64,000 bases of DNA from Anaerolineaceae bacterium oral taxon 439 (GTDB taxonomy: Bacteria > Chloroflexota > Anaerolineae > Anaerolineales > Anaerolineaceae). The position numbers and the translations under genes were made by a program. Below are positions 1 through 8,264 of the stretch, piece by piece. The DNA is taken from assembly GCA_001717545.1 (NCBI GenBank), contig CP017039.1, forward strand, positions 372,001-436,000. Direction: 5' to 3'. The number at the start of each line of letters is the position of its first letter. Position 1 is the first letter of the stretch. Below the pieces are notes generated by a model that saw only the letters and a list, made by a program, of their open reading frames with translations, had not been told where the DNA came from and did no database searches.

Positions 1-380
1 TCGCCCGGGACGTTCATCAGGACGGCTTTCGATCCGGTCGCCAGGATCAGGCTTTCGGCATGGTAGATTTTTCCTTCCGTCTCGACGACGAACGGACGTC
101 GGGCGAAGTCGATCGATTCAGCGCTCGTGTAATCGATTTTCGCGCCGAATTTTTCCGCCTGATCGGCGAATTTCATGATTAATTCGGTCCCGGAGATTCG
201 TTCTGGAACGCCGGGATAGTTTTCGACGTCCGCCGTCAGCGTGATCTGGCCGCCGAGCGTCGGCCCGGTCAGGACGACCGGCTCCAGCTCGGCCCGCGCG
301 GTATAAATCGCGGCGGAAAGCCCCGCCGCGCCGCTGCCGACGATTAAGACTTTGGTGTCAAGATGTTTTTTTTCGCTCAT
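1..380 (-). CDS. trxB: Thioredoxin reductase, N-terminal part (cut by window edge)
   Basis: Only the first 126 codons lie in the window; the gene continues off the left edge. The product would pass electrons from NADPH through FAD to thioredoxin in the cytoplasm. Translating the minus strand from the ATG at 378-380 gives an FAD-binding dinucleotide fold, VGSGAAGLSAAIYTAR, near residue 14. The TrxB-typical GGQITLTADVENYPG block follows at about residue 44, then an LILATGS motif near residue 114. An AGGAAA-like Shine-Dalgarno lies just upstream. The CxxC redox centre would be past the edge and cannot be checked. A related flavoprotein of the same family (for example ferredoxin-NADP reductase) cannot be fully excluded. 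Confidence 0.9.
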   Translation of the reverse strand, partial: MSEKKHLDTKVLIVGSGAAGLSAAIYTARAELEPVVLTGPTLGGQITLTADVENYPGVPERISGTELIMKFADQAEKFGAKIDYTSAESIDFARRPFVVETEGKIYHAESLILATGSKAVLMNVPG

Positions 381-474
381 GTGCTTTTCCTGTTTCTTTT
401 CTTACAATCGTACTTTTTATATTGTTCGGTTGAAGCTTTTCGTCTTAACGAGGACGATTCTTCCGCCGTTGGAT

Positions 475-648
475 TCATTTTACCGTGACGTATTCCTGGT
501 TCCCGCGGGTCGGTTCATCCGGGATCGTTATCGCGATCCGCCTTTCGTTCAGGCGGGCCCGGACGATCCGTCTGGCGCTTTTCCGTTCTTTATAGCCGAG
601 ATATTCCCGAGTCTCGGTCAGGCTTTTCGGCTCCAGGCACAACACAAC
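475..648 (-). pseudogene. Possible remnant: C-terminal tail of a Fic/AAA-4-type protein
   Basis: Between trxB and the next gene the minus strand holds an open stretch of 57 codons with no convincing start codon or ribosome site, beginning right after a stop at 649-651. Its end, with IAITIPDEPTRGNQEY, resembles the C-terminal winged-helix tail often seen in Fic-domain proteins and divergent AAA ATPases ('TIPDKP...QKY'). The rest of 381-706 shows nothing I can name. The reading rests on a short motif, so this is a tentative relic of a deleted gene. Confidence 0.35.
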
Positions 649-706
649 TTAAGAAGACTGCCCCGTTAAAAGCGTTTCTCCGCGCCTGGGCAGCGGTGGA
701 TATCGT

Positions 707-1354
707 CTATGGCGTTATTCGCCGCGCGTTTTCCTCCAGGTTCCCCGAAAATGCGTCCGCTGTACTTTGATTGTACACGACTTTAACCGCAGCTTCGTCC
801 GAGTCAGGGCCGTTTTCCAGCGCGAACGTTACCAGCAGGAAAGAGGTTTCTTTCGGAAGCGGTTCGAGCGACAGGAGCGCATGGTAAATTTTCGCCAGAT
901 CCGCGTCGGCCTCGCTGTCCGTGATGCGTTCGGTCGTTTTATTGAAGATTTGATCATATTCGATCATGGCGCGCGCCATGATCTTCGCCGTGTCGAGCGT
1001 TTCGATCTCGACCTCGCGGACCGGCGAACCGTCGAATCCGGGTCCGGCGATCGATACGAGACGAAGCGATTCGGCGATTTTCCGCCCGAATTCGTTCGCC
1101 GGGATCCGAAATGGGACTTCCTCGACGATCAGCGCCCGCGCCCGTTCCTCATCGCCGGAATTCAGCGCGGCGATCAGGCTGCGGAGGGCGGCTTCCTGAT
1201 CCGCGGATGTCATCAGCGGCTTTTCGTCCGGCGCGGGCGTCCAGGCGTTGGTCAGCCGGTACGCGATCCAGAACGCGGCGGCGAAAAGAAGCGCGGCGGC
1301 AATCAGGGCGATTTTCTTTAAAGCTTTGCCTTGGAGGTTAACGGGAAGGTTCAT
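707..1354 (-). CDS. Membrane-anchored protein of unknown function
   Basis: 215 residues. A basic N-terminus is followed by one hydrophobic segment (about residues 13-33, IALIAAALLFAAAFWIAYRL), and the rest is soluble, so the protein is probably anchored with its C-terminal domain outside. The soluble part is acidic and helical. I recognise no family. Its ATG overlaps the TGA of the upstream capA-like gene by four bases (ATGA at 1351-1354), so the two are translationally coupled and probably work together at the cell surface. Confidence 0.75.
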   Translation of the reverse strand: MNLPVNLQGKALKKIALIAAALLFAAAFWIAYRLTNAWTPAPDEKPLMTSADQEAALRSLIAALNSGDEERARALIVEEVPFRIPANEFGRKIAESLRLVSIAGPGFDGSPVREVEIETLDTAKIMARAMIEYDQIFNKTTERITDSEADADLAKIYHALLSLEPLPKETSFLLVTFALENGPDSDEAAVKVVYNQSTADAFSGNLEENARRITP

Positions 1355-3003
1355 GGTTTAAACGTCCGATTAAAATAGGAGTAGGAGAAGACGGTTTTCA
1401 GCAGTTTCGCTCGCTCGGCGCCGCTCAGGAACTCGATCTTCATGTCGTCGTTTCGTCGGATCGTTTCGATTCGCACGCCGAGATATTTCCCGTCGTAGAA
1501 ATAATGCCGGTCGAAGAAGGAATCGCGTTCGATAGACGAGGTCTGGTCGAAAAGGAAATTCCCCAGCCCGAAATGCATAAAATGGTCGCCGATAAAGCCG
1601 AACCCCTGCGGGATATGCGCCTGCGAGCCGGAGACGATCGTCGCGCCGGCCTGAGCTAAATGATAAAACGCGGCGAATTGGATCGTTGGCACGGAATAAT
1701 AATCATGCTCAACCTGCTGGAAGGTGACGATTGGGAAATAACCCTCCTGAATCAGCTTTTTCACTTCCGCGATCAGCTCGTCATAGTCGCAGAGCGCAGC
1801 GCCGGGGGTTTCTTCGGTTGCCCATACGCTTTCCGGCCCGACCGAGTTGCAGCCTGAAAAGGCAAATCGGTTGCCGTTATGCTCAACGAGGAGCGGCGCG
1901 CGCGCGTCGGAAAGCGTCAGCCCGCCGCCGTAGGTTTTCATTCCCGCGCGCTGGAATAATCCGTATGCGTCGATAAACGCCTGCGCGCCCCAGTCCAGAT
2001 TATGGTTCCCGGTCAGCTCGACGATATCGACGCCGAGCGCGGTCAGAACCCTGAAATACGCAGGCCGGGCGCAGAATTTCGGATCATGGCGCAGCGGGAT
2101 TCCCGAAGGGCAGCCGCTGAAAAAAGACGCTTCGCTGCTGACATGCGCCAGATCGGACTTCCGGATCGATTCCGCGATTTCGCTGATCGGGAAATCGGTC
2201 CCCTCGGTTTCGAGCTGGGCCGCGAGGCGGCGCGACAGCGCGGTCGTCCCGGTCAGCGTCACGGTTGTCAGGCGCGACGGATCATAATTCGTCGTCAGCT
2301 TCAGCGTTCCCGGACAGCCGCCTTTCCGCAGCTCAGTTACCCGGTAGCGGATTTTCAGCGGATAAGCCTCGGGGTCAAAATCGATCGCGAACGGATCGCT
2401 GACGTCCTCCTCGCTCAGGCGAAGTCCTAAAACCTTCCAGCGCGGATCGAGGTCGTCGAACGGGACGATCGCGACCGTATTCGCCGCGCCCCAGGTCGCT
2501 TTCAGCAGCTCCCCGCCGTCGATCGCGCGGACGGTCTGGCTCGGCGGTCCGCCGAAGAGCGCGGTCAGCGTCTTCCGATAAGCTTTCGGGTAAAAAACGG
2601 ATTGGCAGCCGTTCTCCGGGCAGAGCCCCAGCCAACTCTGGCGGATGCCTTCGAAGTAGATTTCGTCGCTGATCGTTGGAAACGGCGCGGCGGCGGCGAA
2701 GAGCCGCGTTCCCTCGCCGATTTTCCCCGCGCTGTCGGTGGGCGCGATCTCAACGCTGCAGCTGGCCCGGTCGCGCGCGTAAACGCGTTCGCAGCCGTTC
2801 GGGATCTTCTCGACCAGCCCGATCGGGGCGGAACGATCGATCCACACGCTGCATCCGGCTTTGGACGCCGCCGCGGCCCGCGCAGCGCCGCCGAAAAGAA
2901 GCGCACACAGCGATAAGGCGAAAAGAATAGCGAGGCGCGAGGCTGCGCTCCGGAAGGCGGAGAATTTCTTCCTGGAAATGGATATGGGATCATAAAGTTT
3001 CAT
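1351..3003 (-). CDS. CapA-family (PGA_cap) metallophosphatase-like exported protein
   Basis: 550 residues, exported. An N-terminal hydrophobic segment (about residues 22-45) ends in an Ala-rich signal-peptide-like stretch. Residues 50-220 form an extra N-terminal region with several cysteines that I cannot assign. The C-terminal half carries the CapA/YwtB signatures of the calcineurin-like fold: ELTGNHNLDWG and, later, VSGSQAHIPQGF with HFGLGNFLFDQ. Founding members help make or anchor poly-gamma-glutamate capsule, but most homologues lack capBC neighbours, as here, and their substrate is unknown. The gene is the first of a two-gene unit with the downstream membrane protein. A TATAAT with an extended TG lies about 50 bases upstream. 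Confidence 0.85.
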   Translation of the reverse strand: MKLYDPISISRKKFSAFRSAASRLAILFALSLCALLFGGAARAAAASKAGCSVWIDRSAPIGLVEKIPNGCERVYARDRASCSVEIAPTDSAGKIGEGTRLFAAAAPFPTISDEIYFEGIRQSWLGLCPENGCQSVFYPKAYRKTLTALFGGPPSQTVRAIDGGELLKATWGAANTVAIVPFDDLDPRWKVLGLRLSEEDVSDPFAIDFDPEAYPLKIRYRVTELRKGGCPGTLKLTTNYDPSRLTTVTLTGTTALSRRLAAQLETEGTDFPISEIAESIRKSDLAHVSSEASFFSGCPSGIPLRHDPKFCARPAYFRVLTALGVDIVELTGNHNLDWGAQAFIDAYGLFQRAGMKTYGGGLTLSDARAPLLVEHNGNRFAFSGCNSVGPESVWATEETPGAALCDYDELIAEVKKLIQEGYFPIVTFQQVEHDYYSVPTIQFAAFYHLAQAGATIVSGSQAHIPQGFGFIGDHFMHFGLGNFLFDQTSSIERDSFFDRHYFYDGKYLGVRIETIRRNDDMKIEFLSGAERAKLLKTVFSYSYFNRTFKP

Positions 3004-3051
3004 TCGGTTAATCGATCCGGGCCGCGATATTCCGCGGCAACTCCTCCTGAA

Positions 3052-3057
3052 ATTATA
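3052..3057 (-). promoter_or_regulatory. Extended -10 element upstream of the capA-like gene
   Basis: Read on the minus strand the sequence is TGCTATAAT, an extended -10 with a consensus TATAAT. It lies 49 bases before the start codon. No good -35 is visible, which is usual for extended -10 promoters. Confidence 0.5.
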
Positions 3058-3462
3058 GCAGGTCGCGCGGGTCCATAGCCGCGTACGGCCCCGAAAGAAT
3101 CACGCGCGAACGGTACTGCGGGAAAAATCGATCGGCGGCGGACCCCGGCGCGGTTTTGCCCCGCGGATAAACGAATCTTTTCGCCTGTTCACCGACGATA
3201 TTAAGATGTGTATGCTTTACATGGGAATCTGGGCGTTGTAAAAACAACGTAGCGACGGCTTATCCGCCGGCCCATTTACCTCCATTTGTCGGACAAACGC
3301 CGCTGGGTAAGATGAAATCAGTTTAATAGTTGATCTATTGTATAGTCTTAAATTTCAATTAAGCTCCGGCAGAAATTGTGAAGAGCTATTACAATCTAAG
3401 TTGGGTTCGGCTAACGGTCGGATCTCAACAACATATTATTTACTCTAATAGGAGATGAAAAG
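3058..3462. other. Intergenic region between divergent genes; one small perfect hairpin
   Basis: No gene is visible between the capA-like promoter and the alcohol dehydrogenase start. The half nearest the dehydrogenase is AT-rich and should hold its promoter, though no single -35/-10 pair stands out. A short perfect inverted repeat, CGTTGT-AAAA-ACAACG, sits at 3234-3249 and could be a protein-binding site. AATAGGAGATGAAAAG gives the dehydrogenase a good ribosome site. Confidence 0.4.
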
Positions 3463-4515
3463 ATGAAAGCTTTTGCGATGTTGAGTATTGGAAAAGTTGG
3501 ATGGATTGATAAGCCGATGCCAGTCTGCGGACCGTTGGACGCGATTGTGAAACCGATTGCGCTGGCTCCCTGCACCTCCGACGTACATACCGTTTGGGCG
3601 GGCGCGATCGGCGATCGCCATAACCTGACGCTGGGCCATGAGGCCGTCGGCGAAATCGTCGAAGTCGGTTCCCTCGTTAAAGATTTCAAGGTCGGCGATA
3701 AAGTCATCGCCCCGGCGATTACGCCGGATTGGAATTCGCTCGAAGCTCAGGCCGGGTACTCGATGCATTCGGGCGGCATGCTCGCGGGCTGGAAATTCTC
3801 GAATATTAAAGACGGCGTTTTTGCTGAATATTTCCATGTCAATGACGCTGACGGCAACCTGGCGCTGATTCCCGAGGGAATGGATCCTGCCGCCGCGGTG
3901 ATGTTCTGCGATATGGTCCCGACCGGGTTCCATGGCGTCGAGCTTGCCGGCGTTGAATTCGGCGATACGGTCGTTGTTGTCGGGATCGGTCCTGTCGGCC
4001 TGATGTCGGTTGCGGGCGCTGCGCTGCATGGCGCCGGGCGTCTTTTCGCGGTCGGTTCCCGTCCGAAATGTATTGAAGTCGCGAAAGCCTATGGCGCGAC
4101 GGATATTATCAATTATCGCAACGGTGATATCGTTGAGCAGATTCTTAACCTCAACCATGGTCCGGTCGATAAAGTCGTCGTTGCCGGCGGCGATGTCGAT
4201 ACCTTTGATCAGGCGCTTGCGATGCTCAAGCCGGGCGGCGCGATCGGCAACGTCAACTATTTAGGCGAGGGCGACTATATTAAGCTTGGCCGTCTGAACT
4301 GGGGCGTCGGCATGGGACACAAACGCATCAACGGCGGTCTGATGCCCGGCGGGCGGCTGCGCATGCAGAAACTGACGTCGATGATGACGTCCGGACGCAT
4401 GGACACCGGATTAATGGTGACGCATCGCTTCAACGGCCTTGCCAGCGTTGAAACCTGCCTGGATATGATGAAGGATAAAGCGGCTGAATTGATTAAGCCG
4501 GTCGTTATCGCGTAA
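3463..4515 (+). CDS. adh: NADP-dependent secondary alcohol (isopropanol) dehydrogenase
   Basis: 350 residues, colinear with the tetrameric zinc enzymes of Thermoanaerobacter (TBADH) and Clostridium beijerinckii, which interconvert acetone and 2-propanol or other ketone/secondary alcohol pairs. The start MKAFAMLSIGKVGW is nearly identical to theirs. Catalytic zinc ligands fall at the same positions: C37, H59 and D150. The nucleotide fold is GIGPVG (residues 174-179), and G198-S199-R200 with Y218 are the NADP-specificity residues of TBADH. The structural zinc lobe of horse-type ADH is absent, as in this family. The gene is monocistronic: its own ribosome site AGGAGA lies 8 bases upstream and a strong terminator follows. 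It probably disposes of fermentation electrons. Confidence 0.95.
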   Translation: MKAFAMLSIGKVGWIDKPMPVCGPLDAIVKPIALAPCTSDVHTVWAGAIGDRHNLTLGHEAVGEIVEVGSLVKDFKVGDKVIAPAITPDWNSLEAQAGYSMHSGGMLAGWKFSNIKDGVFAEYFHVNDADGNLALIPEGMDPAAAVMFCDMVPTGFHGVELAGVEFGDTVVVVGIGPVGLMSVAGAALHGAGRLFAVGSRPKCIEVAKAYGATDIINYRNGDIVEQILNLNHGPVDKVVVAGGDVDTFDQALAMLKPGGAIGNVNYLGEGDYIKLGRLNWGVGMGHKRINGGLMPGGRLRMQKLTSMMTSGRMDTGLMVTHRFNGLASVETCLDMMKDKAAELIKPVVIA

Positions 4516-4540
4516 TTTTCTTCTCCTTTCTCTGCAGCCT

Positions 4541-4583
4541 GAATCCCTTCGCTTCCTCCTTTCGGCGGAGGGATTCATTTTTC
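4541..4583 (+). terminator. Rho-independent terminator after the alcohol dehydrogenase
   Basis: Inverted repeat GAATCCCTTCGC / GCGGAGGGATTC (one G-T pair) with a 12-base loop, followed by ATTTTT. Confidence 0.85.
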
Positions 4584-4584
4584 C

Positions 4585-4610
4585 GACGCCGGGCATTCGG
4601 GCCCGGCGTC
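4585..4610. repeat. Perfect 10-bp hairpin downstream of the terminator
   Basis: GACGCCGGGC and GCCCGGCGTC around a 6-base loop, directly after the adh terminator and without a T-run. It may be a second transcription barrier before the PII-like gene, or simply stable structure. Confidence 0.5.
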
Positions 4611-4661
4611 GACGCTTGCGTTACAATAATAGATGAATTTCATGAAGCGGAGGACTTGATC

Positions 4662-5009
4662 ATGTACATGGTATTTTTAGTTTTACACGACCGGAAGCAT
4701 ACCGACGCGGTATTGGCGGAATGGACCAGGGTGGGCGTTAACGGGGCGACGCTGATGGATTCGGTCGGCGCGTATCGCCTTCGCAAGCGCATTCCCGGCC
4801 GTTACGCTTATACGACCGCGAGTACGGAAGAAATCAACCAGTCGATCTTCGCGATCGTTCCGGACGAGGCGATGGCGCTCAACGCGTTAGCCGCGACCGA
4901 GGCCGTTATCGGCGACCTGAGCCGCCCGGAGACAGGCGTCTTCTCGTATTGGCCGCTGACCAGCGTCAAGGGCATTTCAAAAGCTCCGCAGGGAGGTAAG
5001 GGGGAATGA
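4662..5009 (+). CDS. PII-like (GlnB-fold) small protein
   Basis: 115 residues from the ATG at 4662, chosen because GGAGGA lies 8 bases upstream; an in-frame TTG at 4656 is too close to that site. The start MYMVFLVLHDRKHTDAVLAEW followed by GVNGATLMDSVG resembles PII-family trimers, where the opening strand and helix lead into the 'G..G.T' turn. The tyrosine T-loop signature of classic GlnB/GlnK is not evident, so nitrogen sensing should not be assumed. The stop overlaps the start of the cation antiporter (ATGA, 5006-5009), a tight coupling that suggests this small protein regulates the transporter, as GlnK does AmtB. That role is inference. Confidence 0.65.
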   Translation: MYMVFLVLHDRKHTDAVLAEWTRVGVNGATLMDSVGAYRLRKRIPGRYAYTTASTEEINQSIFAIVPDEAMALNALAATEAVIGDLSRPETGVFSYWPLTSVKGISKAPQGGKGE

Positions 5010-6037
5010 GCGCGACGATTCTGGACTTCTTCTTAGCGGGGAATCGCTTTTGGGCAACCTTTATCCTGAGCGCAGGATTGATTGTCGCCGCGGCCATGCA
5101 GCTGGCGCGGTCAGGCGACGTTCTGGCGGCGCGGACCGGCATCGGCGGGATGTTTATCGGCGTGCTGCTGCTGGCCGGGGCGACGTCGCTGCCGGAGATG
5201 CTGACCGGGATCAACGCCGTGCTGATCGGTTCGCCGGATATCGCCGCCGGGAACTTCTTCGGTTCCTCGGCGTTTAACATGCTGATTCTCGCTATTCTCG
5301 ATATTCTCAGCCGTGATCGCCGGATTTTACGCGAAGCCGCGTATCGTCACGTTCTTTCCGGCGGACTGGGGATCTTTATCTGCACGATTGTCCTTTTCTT
5401 CATTGGCGCAAATCCGATCATTGAGACGTTCGGATTTAAGGTCGGCTGGATCGGGCTCGATTCGCTGATCATCGTCGCAGTTTATGTCTACTCGATTCGC
5501 CTGATCGATCAGGAGGGAAAGGAACAGGTTTCGGCAGAAATGAGCGCGGAGGAATTAGCCTCGGTCCCGTCGCTTCGGAGCGGGATTCTCAGCTTTGTCG
5601 GCGCGTCGCTCGTTCTGGTTATCGTTTCGCCGCTGATGGTCAACGCGGCGGATAAGATTGCGGTGGTAACGCAGCTGGGCGAGTCGTTTGTCGGTTCGAC
5701 ACTCGTCGCGATGATTACGTCGCTTCCGGAGTTGGTAACGTCGATCGCCGCGCTGTCGATCGGCGCGCCGGAAATGGCGATGGGGAACCTGTTCGGCTCG
5801 AATATGTTTAACATGCTGGCGATTTCGATTACCGACCTGTTCTACGTTCCGGGACGGCTCCTGGGAGCCGTGAGCCCTGCGTTTATCGTGACCGGGATGC
5901 TGGGGGTCATGATGATGGCGCTGGCGGTCATCGGAAACGTCGCAAAGCTGCGCCGCTTTAAATTCATGGAACTGGATTCGATTTTGATGGTGATGCTGTA
6001 CCTCGGCGGGATGTACATTCTGTATCAGATACGATAA
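5006..6037 (+). CDS. Sodium/calcium exchanger family antiporter (CaCA, YrbG-like)
   Basis: 343 residues with about ten hydrophobic segments. The two inverted alpha-repeats that define the CaCA superfamily are plain: GATSLPEMLTGINAVLIG, then GNFFGSSAFNML near residue 85, and ITSLPELVTSIAALSIG, then GNLFGSNMFNML near residue 260. The conserved glutamate of each SLPE motif contributes to cation binding. Expected role: exchange of Na+ (or H+) for Ca2+ across the inner membrane. An acidic loop (about residues 170-185) separates the halves. It is translated from an overlapping start with the PII-like gene, and AGGTAAGGGGG precedes the ATG. No clear terminator follows, only a weak CCGG hairpin with TTTT near 6043-6062. 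Confidence 0.9.
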   Translation: MSATILDFFLAGNRFWATFILSAGLIVAAAMQLARSGDVLAARTGIGGMFIGVLLLAGATSLPEMLTGINAVLIGSPDIAAGNFFGSSAFNMLILAILDILSRDRRILREAAYRHVLSGGLGIFICTIVLFFIGANPIIETFGFKVGWIGLDSLIIVAVYVYSIRLIDQEGKEQVSAEMSAEELASVPSLRSGILSFVGASLVLVIVSPLMVNAADKIAVVTQLGESFVGSTLVAMITSLPELVTSIAALSIGAPEMAMGNLFGSNMFNMLAISITDLFYVPGRLLGAVSPAFIVTGMLGVMMMALAVIGNVAKLRRFKFMELDSILMVMLYLGGMYILYQIR

Positions 6038-6180
6038 GCCGGGAGATTTTTTCCGGTTTTAAGCTTTCAATAAATTGGCGTTATACCGTTTTTAAACCGC
6101 GTTCGATTTTTATCCGGGTATCCTTATCTCTGCCGGGCGGAAACGAAATTGCCTGGAAGAAGAGGAGATAGGAAATACAT

Positions 6181-6468
6181 ATGAACATGAGCGCAACGAA
6201 GATCAGGTTTTTCGCCCTGCTGCTCGGGATCGCGCTGACGGTCATCGTCGGGATTGCCGCGGTCAGCGTTTACGCTTTCGAATGCAGGCTGTCCCTTCTC
6301 AGTGCTGGACCCGGGGAGGCGGCTGCGGAGCTGTCGGCTGAATGCGGAGAGGCTGATCGGGGCGGGGTCGAGAGTGAGGAGGATGCGGGATGTCCGCCGT
6401 TCACGAACGGTTCGGACGCGGCGCCTGAGAGCCGGGCGGGCCGTTCCATGGATTGGACAAGTTTTTAA
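6181..6468 (+). CDS. Small exported or membrane-anchored protein, unknown
   Basis: 95 residues. A strong ribosome site (AGGAGATAGG) lies 8 bases before the ATG. An N-terminal hydrophobic helix (about residues 10-30, FFALLLGIALTVIVGIAAVS) could be a signal peptide or anchor. The rest is Glu/Gly/Ala-rich, with three cysteines and no recognisable fold. It sits 126 bases upstream of the HtrA-like protease and may be its partner or substrate. The tail is low-complexity, so it could also be the front end of a gene broken by a deletion. Confidence 0.5.
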   Translation: MNMSATKIRFFALLLGIALTVIVGIAAVSVYAFECRLSLLSAGPGEAAAELSAECGEADRGGVESEEDAGCPPFTNGSDAAPESRAGRSMDWTSF

Positions 6469-6594
6469 GGCGCGGTTAAGTTGGGTTTAAATGAAAAATT
6501 AACCATTTTCAAATAAAACAGGCGTATTCTTTTTTCGAAGAAATGAATGGGAGCAATCACCGAAGACCAGATACAGTGTAAGGAGAAAGAGATT

Positions 6595-8169
6595 ATGAAA
6601 AAAATTTATGTCGTGTTCAGCCTGATTTTCGCGTTCGTTTTGGCGGCCGGGAGCGTTCCGACGGCGGCCGTGTTCGCCGACAGCACTTCCGCGCGGGAAG
6701 AGATCCTTGAAGCGTCGACCGAGCTGGGGCGGTTATACAATCAGATTAATCCGTCGGTCGTTTATATCGCGGTTAAGTCGACCGCCGACTCGTCCAATGG
6801 CCTGGACATGGAGCAGTTTCAGGAGCTGATCCCGTTCTTCCGGCAGTATTTCAATACGCCGGAACAGGATTATCAGCGCTCCGAGCCGGAGAAAGAACGC
6901 TATACTTACGGATCGGGGACGGGGTTCGTCTGGGACGACGAGGGACATATCGTCACCAATTATCACGTTATTGAAAACGCCGTCGAAGTGACGGTGACCT
7001 ATCATGACGGGATCGTCCGCGACGCGGTCGTTGTCGGCGAGGACCCGGATTCCGATCTGGCGGTACTGGAGGTTGAGGATTATGAAACCGGGCTGACGCC
7101 GGTCAGGATGGGCGATTCGAACGCGATCGAAGTCGGCGAATTCGTCGCCGCGATCGGGAACCCGTTCGGGAATACCGGGACGATTACGACCGGGATTGTC
7201 TCGGCGCTGGGGCGGTCGTTTGATCTTGAAGACGGATCGACGTCCAGCGGCCATTATCAGATCCCGGACATGATTCAGACCGACGCGGCGATCAATCCGG
7301 GAAACTCCGGCGGCGTCCTGATCAATTTGGACGGCGAAGTCATCGGCGTCGTGAATTCGTTCTCGTCGACGACGTACGCTTCGGCGGGGATCGGTTACGC
7401 GATTCCGGCGAATCTGGCGAAGCGGGTCATCCCCAGCCTGATCGCGACGGGATCCTATGAGCATCCCTGGATCGGGTTCAGCGGCATTGCGCTGAATCGG
7501 GAGCTGAGCGAGTCGCTGGGATTTGACCGGGACCAGCGCGGCGCGTTGATCCAGCAGGTGATCAAAGGCAGTCCTGCGGAAAAAGCGGGTATTCACGGCG
7601 GAAGCGAGCCGTTCTCGGAAAATTCGAAGGTTTTCGTCGACGGAGACGTCATTACGAAAATCAACGGTGAACCCGTTTCGGGCATGGACGATATTATTGC
7701 CTATCTGGCGTCGAATACGAGCGTCGGCGAAACGATTACGCTGAAAGCGATTCGCGGCGGCCGGGAAATTTCGTTCGACGTAACGCTGGCGGCGCGGCCG
7801 ACGGCCGCCGAACGCAGCGGCGAAACGGCACGGAACGGCGCGGAGATCAATCGGGCCGTGGCGGGAAAACCCTGGCTTGGGACGTCGGTCCGCAATCTCG
7901 ATATCCGGACGCGGGACGAGCTCGGCCTTAACGACGAAGTTCGCGGCGTTCTTGTGACGTCGGTCAGCGACGACAGTCCGGCTTCCGACGCCGATATCCG
8001 GGCCAACGACGTGATCCTGGCGTTTGACGGCGTCGAGGTGAAGACGGTTGAAGAATTGAAGACGCTCCTGGAGGATTACCTTCCAGGCGACCGGGTGTCG
8101 CTGACGATTCAGCGCGATGACGAAGAAATCGAGCTGCGCCTGACGCTGGGGAACCAACCGGGGCTGTAG
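6595..8169 (+). CDS. HtrA/DegP-type trypsin-like serine protease with two PDZ domains
   Basis: 524 residues. The start at 6595 is preferred over an upstream in-frame ATG (6547) because AAGGAGA precedes it and a normal signal peptide follows (KKIYVVFSLIFAFVLAAGS, cleavage near residue 29). The protease domain has the full triad: H124 (NYHVIEN), D154 (DSDLAVLEV) and S238 (NPGNSGGVL). Two PDZ domains follow, at about residues 300-400 and 425-515, the usual layout of DegP/DegQ envelope quality-control proteases. Residues 60-100 carry an acidic, Gln-rich insertion resembling the LA loop. Probably membrane-associated on the outer face of the cell. A strong terminator follows immediately. Confidence 0.95.
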   Translation: MKKIYVVFSLIFAFVLAAGSVPTAAVFADSTSAREEILEASTELGRLYNQINPSVVYIAVKSTADSSNGLDMEQFQELIPFFRQYFNTPEQDYQRSEPEKERYTYGSGTGFVWDDEGHIVTNYHVIENAVEVTVTYHDGIVRDAVVVGEDPDSDLAVLEVEDYETGLTPVRMGDSNAIEVGEFVAAIGNPFGNTGTITTGIVSALGRSFDLEDGSTSSGHYQIPDMIQTDAAINPGNSGGVLINLDGEVIGVVNSFSSTTYASAGIGYAIPANLAKRVIPSLIATGSYEHPWIGFSGIALNRELSESLGFDRDQRGALIQQVIKGSPAEKAGIHGGSEPFSENSKVFVDGDVITKINGEPVSGMDDIIAYLASNTSVGETITLKAIRGGREISFDVTLAARPTAAERSGETARNGAEINRAVAGKPWLGTSVRNLDIRTRDELGLNDEVRGVLVTSVSDDSPASDADIRANDVILAFDGVEVKTVEELKTLLEDYLPGDRVSLTIQRDDEEIELRLTLGNQPGL

Positions 8170-8200
8170 AAAAGCGGGGCGCGCGGTAAGCCTGAGCGGC

Positions 8201-8237
8201 AAAAAAGGATTCGGGGATTTATCCGAATCCTTTTTTT
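8201..8237. terminator. Bidirectional terminator between convergent genes
   Basis: AAAAAAGGATTCGG and CCGAATCCTTTTTT form a 14-bp stem with an 8-base loop. The A- and T-runs on the two sides let it serve both the protease gene (plus) and the phosphodiesterase gene (minus). Confidence 0.9.
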
Positions 8238-8264
8238 ATCGCTTCCGTCCAGTTTCAATCCGTC

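Noticed and set aside
352-669. 105-codon plus-strand frame at the left edge
   Set aside because: It runs against trxB and has no start signal; the minus-strand remnant explains part of its openness.
3053-3247. 64-codon minus-strand frame upstream of the capA-like gene
   Set aside because: It contains the gene's probable -10 element and has no ribosome site.
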